This document shows, piece by piece, positions 35,750 through 45,500 of a stretch of DNA of 64,000 nucleotides. Every line of letters begins with the position of its first letter. The stretch's first letter is position 1. A program made the translations under genes and the position numbers. The notes under the pieces were generated by a model. That model did not search any database. It was not told where the DNA came from and saw only the letters and a list, made by a program, of their open reading frames with translations. The DNA lies in NCBI RefSeq assembly GCF_006539165.1, contig NZ_BJMM01000002.1:675006-739005 (forward strand), given 5' to 3'. The stretch is from Streptomyces cacaoi (GTDB taxonomy: Bacteria; Actinomycetota; Actinomycetes; Streptomycetales; Streptomycetaceae).

Positions 35750-36880
35750 ATGTCCCGCTGCACCGTTTGCTCGCTCAAGGACGATCACCCCGGCGTGGTG
35801 CTGGACGACCAGCAGGTGTGCAATCTCTGCAACTTCGACTTCGCCGAGGACCTGCTCGTCAACTACCGCTACACCAGCGAGGTGTTCGCCGAGTTCCAGC
35901 AGGCCCCGCCGGCCGACGGCGAGTTCGACTGCCTCTTCATGTACAGCGGCGGCAAGGACAGCACCTACATGCTGGACAAGTTCGTCAACGAGTACGGCAA
36001 GCGGGTCCTCGCCTACACCTTCGACGTGCCGTTCGAGAGCGTGCACGCCGCGCAGAACATCTCCCTCGCCCAGGAGAAGATCCCGGCGACGTTCCTGCTG
36101 GACGCCGACGACGACAACATCAAGCTGATGATGCGCGAGGTCTTCAACCGGCCCGCGCCCAAGCCGGGCCGCTACCTCGACGAGAAACTGCCCTGCGTCT
36201 CCTGCCGCACCTTCTTCGTGCTGCGGGCCATCCTCAACGCCTACGAGCGGAAGATCCCCTACATCGCGCTGTGCGCCGACCCGCAGCAGATCCTCACCAT
36301 GGAGTCCAACGTCCGCGAGATCGTCCGCGGCTTCTACGAGACCTTCGGCGAGCGGCTGACCGGCACCCTCTTCGGCGAACGCCTGGAGGACCTGCTCTTC
36401 GAGGACGACGAGGACCTCCCGAAGATCGTGTTCCCGTTCATCGCGATGCGGCACGACTACGACCCCGACCACATCGTCGCCGAACTCCAGGCCAAGGGGC
36501 TGTACGAGTCCTCGCCGCTGGAGACCCACTGCACGCTGTTCCCGCTGCTGAACTACTACTCGTTCAAGAACTGGGACTGCATGTTCTACAAGCTCAACGC
36601 GTCCAGCCATGTGCGCTCGGTGCGGCGCAACGGCGACCAGGCGAGGAACACCTTCAGCATCAAGTTCCCCCGCGCGCTGGACCTCGCGCCCGTCGAGGAC
36701 CAGCTCGGCGAGGTCGTCATGGCCATCGCCGCCGGCGAGGGAAGCCGCGAGGAGCACGAGAAGACCCTGATCGACGTGTTCCAGCGCATGGACGCGACCG
36801 AGGACGCCGCCCGGTTCGTGGCGCAGAGCTTCCTCGACATGCGCTCGGTCGCCGACGACCTCGGCATCCGGCTGAGCTGA
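35750..36880 (+). CDS. PP-loop ATP-pyrophosphatase-like protein (gene E), probable oxazole cyclodehydratase
   Basis: A 376-aa cytoplasmic protein. It has two N-terminal CxxC knuckles (C4/C7 and C24/C27), an N-type PP-loop YSGGKDST (SGGKDS at 66-71) that binds ATP and releases pyrophosphate, and a third pair C149/C152 (CVSC). The layout of Cys knuckles, PP-loop and second Cys pair recalls the PseA/WbpG sugar amidotransferase and TtuA-type thiolation families. Its place between a formyl-Gly loading module (D) and the KS-ACP that extends it (F) points to a different job. It would activate the formamide or ketone oxygen with ATP so that N-formylglycyl-ketide cyclises to an oxazole. Proteins of this kind are known next to formyl-Gly modules in the conglobatin, oxazolomycin and inthomycin clusters (recalled, not searched). 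The chosen ATG has AGGGGG five bases upstream, and the conserved Cys motif begins at residue 4. An in-frame ATG at 35699 overlapping the gene D stop would add 17 residues. Confidence 0.85.
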   Translation: MSRCTVCSLKDDHPGVVLDDQQVCNLCNFDFAEDLLVNYRYTSEVFAEFQQAPPADGEFDCLFMYSGGKDSTYMLDKFVNEYGKRVLAYTFDVPFESVHAAQNISLAQEKIPATFLLDADDDNIKLMMREVFNRPAPKPGRYLDEKLPCVSCRTFFVLRAILNAYERKIPYIALCADPQQILTMESNVREIVRGFYETFGERLTGTLFGERLEDLLFEDDEDLPKIVFPFIAMRHDYDPDHIVAELQAKGLYESSPLETHCTLFPLLNYYSFKNWDCMFYKLNASSHVRSVRRNGDQARNTFSIKFPRALDLAPVEDQLGEVVMAIAAGEGSREEHEKTLIDVFQRMDATEDAARFVAQSFLDMRSVADDLGIRLS

Positions 36881-36898
36881 CGGACGCGAACGGACGCT

Positions 36899-36906
36899 GA
36901 GGAGGA
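36899..36906 (+). promoter_or_regulatory. Ribosome-binding site for gene F
   Basis: GAGGAGGA lies four bases before the ATG at 36911, the clearest ribosome site in the operon. It sits in the 30-base gap after gene E. Confidence 0.8.
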
Positions 36907-36910
36907 AACC

Positions 36911-39577
36911 ATGACCTATTCCGACACCGACGTCGCCATCATCGGTATGGCCTGCCGCTTCCCGGGCGCCGACTCCGTCGAGCAGTTCTGGAACGTGCTG
37001 CACGAGGGCCGCGAGACCCTGACCCGCTACACCGACGAGGAACTCCTCGCCGCGGGCGTGCCCCCCGAACGCCTCGCCGACCCCGGCTATGTGAAGGCCG
37101 GCCAGGAGATACCCGACGTCGACCTGTTCGACGCCGACCTGTTCCAGATCACCCCGGACGAGGCCGAGATCCTCGACCCGCAGCACCGGATCTTCCTGGA
37201 GTGCGCCCTCACGGCACTGGAACGCTCCGGCTACGACCCGGACCGCACCGACGGCCACATCGGCGTCTACGCCGGCGCCGGCCTCAACACCTACATGCTC
37301 AGCAACCTCAGCGAGCGCTACCGGGCCGCGTCCTCCGTCGACCACTACCGGCTGATGCTCGCCAACGACAAGGACTTCCTGGCGACCCGCACCTCCTACA
37401 AGCTCAACCTGCGCGGCCCCAGCCTCAGCGTGAACACCGCGTGCTCCACCTCCCTCGTCGCCGTGCACACCGCATGCCTCGCACTGCTCGGCGGGGAGTG
37501 CGACATGGCCCTCGTCGGCGCCGTGCACCTCGCCCCGCGGGGGCAGGGCTACCAGTACCAGGAAGGCATGATCTTCTCCCCGGACGGCCACTGCCGGGCC
37601 TTCGACGCCCAGGCGCAGGGCACCGTCATCGGCAGCGGCGCCGGCGTCGTCGTCCTCAAGCGCCTCAAGGAAGCGCTGGCCGACGGCGACTGGATCCACG
37701 CCGTCGTCAAGGGATCGGCCGTCAACAACGACGGCGCCAACAAGACCGGCTACACCGCCCCCAGCATCGCCGGGCAGGCCGAAGTCATCGCCGACGCCCA
37801 CGAGGTCGCCGATGTGACGCCCGACAGCATCGGTTACGTCGAGGCACACGGCACCGGCACCCCGCTCGGCGACCCCATCGAAGTCGCTGCGCTCACCCAG
37901 GCGTTCCGCCAGAGCACCGACGACACCGGCTTCTGCGGCCTCGGCTCGGTCAAGACCAACGTCGGCCACCTGGACACCGCCGCCGGCATGGCGGGACTCA
38001 TCAAGACCGCGCTGATGCTGGAGAAGCGCAGCCTCGTGCCCAGCCTCCACTTCACCGAGCCCAACCCGGAGATCGACTTCGCGTCGAGCCCCTTCTACGT
38101 CAGCACCGGCACCGCCGACTGGCCCGCCACCGACGGACCCCGCCGGGCCGGCGTCAGCTCCTTCGGCATCGGCGGCACCAACGCGCACATCGTGCTCCAG
38201 GAACCCCCCGCCGCCCCCGAGCCCGCCCCGGCCGCCCGCACACACGAACTGCTCGTCCTGTCCGCCGGCACCGAGGCCGGGCTGCGCCGCGCCACCACAG
38301 CGCTCGCCCGCCATCTGCGGCAGCACAAGGACCTCGACCTCGGCGACGTCGCCGCGACCCTCGGCCTCGGCCGCCGCGGACACCGCCACCGGCTCGCCCT
38401 CGTCGCGGACGGCGCACGCGACGCCGCCATGGCGCTGGCCCTCGGCAAGGAGGAACGGCTGCTGCGCGGAACGGCCGGCACGGAGGAGACCGGCGACCCC
38501 GTGCTCGTCCTGACCGGCGCCGGCGCCGCCGCGGCCGACAGCGCGGAGCTGTACCGCGCCGTGCCCGCCTACCGGTCCGCCGTCGACGCCTGCGCCGCCG
38601 CGCTCCCCGGGGGAGTGGAACCGGAGGCCCTGCCGGCCGGTGGCGGGGTACGCGCCGCCTTCTGCCACGAGTACGCGGTCGCCACCGCACTCCTCGACTG
38701 GGGCGTCACCCCCGCCGGGCTGGCCGCCGCCGGCACCGGCCTCGCCGTCGCCGCCGCCCTGACCGGCGCCCTCGCGCTGCCGGACGCCCTCGCCCTCGCC
38801 GAGGGCGGCACACCCACCGCGGTGCAGCCGCCGCGGCTGCCCGTGCTCAGCGCCCGCACCGGTGGCTGGCTGACCGAGGACGAGAGCCGGCAGCCCGCCA
38901 ACTGGGCGGCGGACACGGCCGGTTCGCCCTCGGCGGCAGCCGCGGACGCCCTGGAGGGGCTGCTCGCCGACGAGGAACGGCCGCTGCTGCGGCTCGCCCC
39001 CGACGAGGGCGCCCCGGCGGGAGCCGCCCACCTGCTCACGCTCGCCGGACAGCAGTGGGTGCGCGGCGCCGCCCTCGACTTCGCGGCCGTGCACGCCGGC
39101 CGGAACCTGAGGCGACTGCCGCTGCCCACCTACCCGTTCGAGCGCAGCAGGTACTGGGTCGAGCCCGGCCGCACCGGCGAGAGCACGGAGACGGACGACA
39201 GCGGCCGGCTGGTCGCACAGTTCGACCCGGCCGACCCCGCCCGCAGCGTGGAGCTGATCACCGACTGGCTCGTCGAGGAGGCCGGACGGCTGCTCGGCGG
39301 CCGCGACCGGGTCGGGCTCGACGCCAACCTCTTCGACATGGGCGTCGACTCGCTGGTGCTGATCGAGGTCGTCTCCAAGCTCAGCAAGGAGGTGGACTTC
39401 ACCGTTCCGCCCACCTCCTTCATCGAATTCCCCACCGTCCGCGCCTTCGTGGACAACCTCGCCGAACTGATGGGCCTCACCACCGGGCCGCAGGCAGGCG
39501 CCGCCGCAGCCGCCGGCCGCGTCTCCCGGCGCGCACGCAGGGCCCAGGCCAGGCAGGCCGACAACCAGGATCTGTGA
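36911..39577 (+). CDS. Single-module PKS (gene F): KS-AT remnant-ACP
   Basis: An 888-aa protein with a complete KS (C178 in TACSTS, H313 in EAHGTGT, GHLDTAAG) and an ACP (Ser814, GVDSLV). The KS is of the type that follows NRPS modules, close in style to the first KS of gene C. Between KS and ACP lies a stretch with AT-like order, including DWGVTPAGLAAAGTG and the later VLSARTGGWLTEDESRQPANW. The serine of GHSxGE is lost (AAGTGLA), so it is a remnant. No reductive domain is present, so the beta-keto group stays, as oxazole closure on an N-formylglycyl beta-ketoacyl chain would need. It should extend the formylglycyl unit from gene D by one malonyl unit loaded in trans. The C-terminus (SRRARRAQARQ) is basic like that of gene D. 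It is 30 bases after gene E and 11 before gene G. Confidence 0.92.
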   Translation: MTYSDTDVAIIGMACRFPGADSVEQFWNVLHEGRETLTRYTDEELLAAGVPPERLADPGYVKAGQEIPDVDLFDADLFQITPDEAEILDPQHRIFLECALTALERSGYDPDRTDGHIGVYAGAGLNTYMLSNLSERYRAASSVDHYRLMLANDKDFLATRTSYKLNLRGPSLSVNTACSTSLVAVHTACLALLGGECDMALVGAVHLAPRGQGYQYQEGMIFSPDGHCRAFDAQAQGTVIGSGAGVVVLKRLKEALADGDWIHAVVKGSAVNNDGANKTGYTAPSIAGQAEVIADAHEVADVTPDSIGYVEAHGTGTPLGDPIEVAALTQAFRQSTDDTGFCGLGSVKTNVGHLDTAAGMAGLIKTALMLEKRSLVPSLHFTEPNPEIDFASSPFYVSTGTADWPATDGPRRAGVSSFGIGGTNAHIVLQEPPAAPEPAPAARTHELLVLSAGTEAGLRRATTALARHLRQHKDLDLGDVAATLGLGRRGHRHRLALVADGARDAAMALALGKEERLLRGTAGTEETGDPVLVLTGAGAAAADSAELYRAVPAYRSAVDACAAALPGGVEPEALPAGGGVRAAFCHEYAVATALLDWGVTPAGLAAAGTGLAVAAALTGALALPDALALAEGGTPTAVQPPRLPVLSARTGGWLTEDESRQPANWAADTAGSPSAAAADALEGLLADEERPLLRLAPDEGAPAGAAHLLTLAGQQWVRGAALDFAAVHAGRNLRRLPLPTYPFERSRYWVEPGRTGESTETDDSGRLVAQFDPADPARSVELITDWLVEEAGRLLGGRDRVGLDANLFDMGVDSLVLIEVVSKLSKEVDFTVPPTSFIEFPTVRAFVDNLAELMGLTTGPQAGAAAAAGRVSRRARRAQARQADNQDL

Positions 39578-39588
39578 GAGAGAACACC

Positions 39589-42500
39589 GTGGACGACAAG
39601 CGAAAGCTCCTGGCCGAACTGCTGGCGCGGGCCACCTCGGCCCCGCAGCGCGAAGGCGTGGCGATCGTCGGCGTGGCCGGCCGCTACCCGCTGGCCGGGA
39701 ACATCGGCGAACTGTGGGACAACCTGGCAGCCGGACGCGACTGCATCCGCGAAGTGCCTGCCGCCCGCTGGGACGCCGACGCGCACCACGACCCGGACGG
39801 GGTGCGCGGCAGTTACAGCAAATGGGCCGGATTCCTCGACGACGTCGACGCGTTCGACCCGCAGTTCTTCCAGATCTCGCCCGCCGACGCCGAGGCCATG
39901 GACCCCCAGGAACGGCTGTTCCTACAGACCGCGGCGGCCACTCTGGACGACGCGGGACACCCGGCCGCCCGGCTCACCGCGCGCGGCCCCGTCGGGGTGT
40001 TCGTGGGCGTGATGAACAACGACTACGAGTGGATGGGCGGTGAGGCCGCCGCACGCGGCGTCACCACCGACGCCCGTACCAGCCACTGGTCGATCGCCAA
40101 CCGGGTCTCGTACTTCTTCGACTTCACCGGCCCCAGCATGGCCGTCGACACGGCCTGCTCCGCCTCGCTCACCGCGCTCCACCTGGCCTGCGAGAGCATC
40201 AGGACCGGCGAGTGCGCCGCCGCGATCGCCGGCGGCGTCAACCTGATCCTGCACCCCTCCCACCTGGACACCCTGGCGCGGCGCGGCATGATCTCCCGCG
40301 GTGACCGGCTGCGGGCGTTCGGCGCGGGCGCCGACGGATTCGTCGACGGTGAGGGCGTCGGTGCCGTGCTGCTCAGGCCGCTGTCGGCGGCGCTCGCCGA
40401 CGGGGACCGCGTCCTGGGCGTCATCCGCGGCTCGGCCGTCAACGCGAACGGCAAGACCGGCGGCTACACCGTGCCCAGCTCGGCCGCGCAGGCCCGGGTG
40501 ATCCGCTCCGCGCTCAAGCGCGCCGGGGTCGAGGCCGGCAGCATCGGCTACATCGAGGCACACGGCACCGGCACCCCGCTCGGCGACCCGATCGAAATCG
40601 CCGGCCTGACCGAGGTGTTCGGCCACCGGACCGGCGACGACGCCGAGGACGGCGAGCGGCAGACCGTGCCGATCGGCTCGGTGAAGTCCGCCATGGGCCA
40701 CCTGGAGTCGGCCGCCGGCATCGCCGGACTCACCAAGGTCCTGCTCCAGTTCCGGCACGGCACGCTCGTACCGTCCCTGCACGCGGACCCGCCCAACCCC
40801 GACATCGACTTCGCCGCCACCCCGTTCGCGGTGCAGCACGACCGGAGCCCGTGGCCGCGCGCCACCGCCACCGGGCAGGACGGCGCCCCGCAGGAACAGC
40901 CCCGGCGGGCCCTGGTCAGCTCCTTCGGCGGCGGCGGCGCCAACGCCTGCGTGATCCTGGAGGAGCACGTCGCGGCCGACTGGTCGCGGTCCGAGCCGGA
41001 CACCGCACCGCAACTGCTCGTGCTGTCCGCGAAGAACGAGGACCGGCTGCGTGCCTCCGCGCACGACCTCGCGGCCCATCTGCGCCGTGGCGCCACACCC
41101 TCCGGCGGCACCCCGGCCGGTGACGCGCCCGCCGCGGCGGCGGACCCCGAGGCGCTGTCCTGGGCACGGAGCCTGTGCCTGCGGCTGGCCGCCGAGACGA
41201 TCGGCGTCTCCCAGGACGACCTCGACCTGGAGACCGACCTGGCCGACTACGGGTTCGGCGTCACCGAACGGGCCCGGCTGTCGGCCCTGTTGGCCGTCGA
41301 GTCGGGCGCGGAGCCGCCCGCGACCGTCACCACGGCACACTCCCTGGAACGGGTGGCGCGCGCCGTCGCCGCGGCCATGCCGTCCACGGCACCCACCGGC
41401 CCGCAGGCACCGCAGCTGGCCGACGTCGCCCACACCCTCCAGGTGGGCCGCACCGCATACGAGTTCCGGCTGGCGCTGCCCGCCGTCTCCCTGGACGAGG
41501 CCGCCGGGCTGCTGGAGCAGTACGCCGCGGGCGAGCACCCGGCGGACGTCGTCACCGGGCGCGCTCCCCGGGCCGGCGCCGCGCCGCTCACCGAGGCCGC
41601 CGCCGCCGAGCTCGACCAGGCGCTCGGCCGGCGGGACCTGGCCGCCGTCGCCGGGCACTGGGTGACCGGCGCCGAGATCGACTGGCCGCGCCTGACGCCC
41701 TCCGGGGCCCGCCGTATCGAGCTGCCCACCTACCCGTTCGCCCGCGAGCGCTACTGGATCCCGGTGCCCGGCCCGCTGGCACCGGCACCCGCCGATGCGG
41801 CGGCCGCACTCCCGGCAGCCGCCGGACAGGAGACGGCCGGCCCCGACTTCTACCGCCCGCTGTGGGTACGTGCCGCACCGGCCGCGGAACCGGCCACGCG
41901 CCGCGACGGGCGCATCGCCGTGCTGGTGACCGGCGCGTCGCTCCCGCTCGGTGAGGCGCTCGCGGCCCGGCTCCCCGAGGGCCGCGTCGAACTCCTGCGG
42001 CTGGACGAGGAGTCCACCGACGCGTGGCTCGACCGGGCCGGGCAGGCCGATCTGGTCTACCACCTGGGCGGAGTGACCCGGGTGCCGGACGGCATCGGCG
42101 CCGACGAGGTGGCCGGGCAGGTCCGGCACGGCGCGCTGTCCCTCTTCCACCTGCTGCGTGCCGGCGCCGCCGAACGGATCGTGGTCGTCACCAGCGGTGT
42201 GCACGCGGTCGCCGGCAGCGCCGTGGACAACCCCTTCGCCGCCGGGCTGCACGGCCTCGTCCAGGTCGCCCCGAAGGAGCGGACGGGCCTGGCGGTCACC
42301 GGTGTCGACCTCGCCCCGGACGCCACCGCCGGCGACGCCGGGCTCCGCGCGGCCGTGGACGCGATCCTGGCCGAGCCGGCCGACACGGCGGGCCGCACCG
42401 TGGCCGTGCGCGACGGCGTCAGGTACGTGCGCCGCCTCGGCCGGGTGGCGCTGCCCGCGGCCCCGCCCGCGCCGGTGTTCCGGGACGGCGGCGTGTATCT

Positions 42501-45500
42501 GCTCATCGGCGGTACCGGCGGTATCGCCCGCGAGCTGAGCCTGCACCTGGCCCGCACGCACCGGGCCCGACTGGTGTGGTTCAGCCGGCACGAGCCGGGC
42601 CCCGAGCAGCTGGCGGCCATGGACGCGATCCGCGCCCACGGCGGCGAGGTGCTGCACGTGCGCGGCGACGTGTGCGCGGCGGACGACGTGGCGGCCGCCG
42701 TCGCCCAGGCGCACCGCACGTTCGGGGCGCTGCACGGGGCCGTGCACGCGGCCATGGCCTTCGACAACCACCGGCTCGCCGACCTGGACGAGGCCACGTT
42801 CACCACGGTGACCGGCGTCAAGACCGAGGGCGCCGCCGCGCTGGCCGCCGCCGTCGCCGGGGAGACGCTGGACTTCCTGGCGTTCTTCTCCTCGGCCGGT
42901 GCCTTCGGCGCCTTCGCCGGGAACGGCGCCTACATCTGCGCGTCCGCCGCCGAGGACGCCTACGGGCTGTTCCTGCGTGAGCGGCTGGCCTTCCCCGTCG
43001 TCGTGATCAATCAGGGCTACTGGGGCCAGGTCGGCTCCGGTGCCCGCTCGGGCCTCTCCGACATCTTCGCGGGCCTGGGGATCGACGCCTTCAGCACCGA
43101 ACAGGGCACCGAGGCGGTGGCCCGGATCCTGGGCAGCGGCCTCCCGCAGGTCATGCCGATCATCGCGGGGCGCCGGGCGCTGGAGGCCATGGGCCACGAC
43201 CCGGCCTGCGACGGCGAGGCGCTGCCCGGCGGCCACCCGCCCGCGCTGGCCGCGGCCGGTGAACGCCTGGACGAGGAGACGGACACCGACCCCGCCGCCA
43301 CCCGTGTGCTCACCGGCTACGAGGAACTGGAGGCGGTCTCCGCGCGGGTGCTGCTCGGCGTCTACCAGCGCATGGGCGTCTTCCACCGCCCCCAGGAGCG
43401 GCACGGGGCCGGGGAGTTGCGCGGCAGGCTGCGCATCCTGGACCGGTTCGCGCGGCTGCACGAGGCGCTGCTGACCATCCTGGCCGGCGCGGGCTTCCTC
43501 ACCCGGGACGGTGACCGGGTCACCACCACCGACGCGGTCGCCGGGGTGGACGAGGCCGCCTCCGCGCAGGAGTGGGAGGCGGAGTTCGACCGGATCGCCG
43601 CCGCCTACCCGGACATCGAGCCGACGGTCACCCTCAACCGCCTGTTCCTGGCGGAGTATCCGCGGATCCTGCGGGGCGAGGTGAACGCCACCGAGATCAT
43701 GTTCCCGGGCACGTCGATGTCGCTGGTGCAGAACTTCTACCGCGGCAACGCCCTCACCGATTCCTTCAACCGGCAGGTCCGCACGGCCGTCAGTGCCTTC
43801 CTGGACCTGCGACCGGCCGGGCTCGGCGCGGGCGAGCGGATCGAGGTCGTCGAGCTGGGCGCCGGGACCGGCGCCACCAGCGAGCGGGTGCTGCCCGTCC
43901 TGGCACAGCACCCGGGCAGGGCCGGCTACGTCTACACCGACATCTCGCCGCGCTTCCTCGAACACGGGCGGGAACGGTTCGCCGACGACTACCCGTTCAC
44001 CCGTTTCGAGGTCCTCAACCTCGACCGCGGACTCGACGTACAGGGCTTCACCCCCGGCTCGGCCGACCTCGTCCTGGCCACCAACGTCGTGCACGCCACG
44101 CAGAACCTGCGGGCCACCCTCCGCAAGGCGAAGGCGCTGCTGCGGCCTGGCGGCTGGCTGGTGCTGAACGAACTGACCACGGCCCGGCCGCTGCTGACGA
44201 TCGGCGGTGGCGTCCTGGAGGGCTGGTGGGCGTTCGACGACGCCGAACTGCGTATTCCCGACTCGCCGTTGGTCTCGCCGTCGGGCTGGCGGCGTCTGCT
44301 GTCGGAGGAGGGTTTCACGACGGTCCGGCTCCTCGGCGCGGATGCCGGCGAGGCAGCCGGCGTGGCCGTGGGCGGCGGGCTCGGTCAGAGTGTGCTGGTC
44401 GCCGAGAGCGACGGTGTGGCGTCCTGCGCCGCGTTGCCGTCCGCCGCACCGGCGTCCCCGGCCTCGTCCGCTCCGGCTGCTGCGGCCGTCCCGTCCGTCC
44501 CGGCGGCGGGTGACGCCGACGCGGTCGCCGATCGGCTGGGCGCGCTGGTCGAGGGTGTGCTGAAGCTGAACGAGCGGATCGATCCGGACCGGCCGTTGGC
44601 CGACTACGGCTTCGACTCGCTCAGCGGTATGAAGATCGTCGCCGCTGTCGACGAGGCGTTCGGTGTCACCGTCCCGCTCGGGGACTTCTTCGAACGGCCC
44701 ACCCTGCGCGAGCTGGCCGCGCACCTGGCGGAGTCCTGGCTCTCCGAAGTGGTGGCGGAAACCACCACCGCGGAGGCCGCGCCCGCGGCGGCGCCCGCGC
44801 CCGTCGTGCCGGCGGGCCCTTCCCGCGCCGCCGGTCCGGCCGGTGCCGTCCTGCGGCCCCGTACCGACGCCGAGGCGTCCCGGCACGCGCTCTCCGAGGG
44901 GCAGCGCGCGCTGTGGGTGATCGAGCGGATCACGCCCGGCACCTACGCCTACAACCTGCCGCTCGCGCTGTGGCTCGATCCCGGCGTCGACGTCCTGGCC
45001 CTGCGCGTGGCGCTCCAGGACCTCCTCGACCGGCACGACGAACTGCGCGCCACTGTGCGCTGCGACGACGACACGCCGTGCATGCGGATCGCGGCCGAGC
45101 CCGAACTGCCTTTCCAGCAGGTCTATCTGACCGCGCGGGACGACGACGAGGTCCGCGCACGCATGGACGCCGATCTGCGGCGCCCCTTCGATCTGGCGGC
45201 CGGGCCGCTGGTGCGCGCCACGCTCTACACCCTCGGCGACGGCCGTCAGGCGCTGCTGCTGACGTTCCACCACATGGTGTTCGACGGGGTCTCCATCGCC
45301 CTGCTGCTCAGGGAGCTGGAGGACGGCTACCGCGCGGCACGTGAGGGCCTCCCGCTGCCGCAGGAGCGCCCCGCGCGTACCTTCGCCGACTTCGTCGCCT
45401 GGCAGCGCGACCTGCTCGCCGGACCGGAGGGAGAGCGGCTGCGCGACTACTGGCTGGGACGGCTGACCGGCCGCGCCACGACGGTGCCGCTGCCGCTGGA

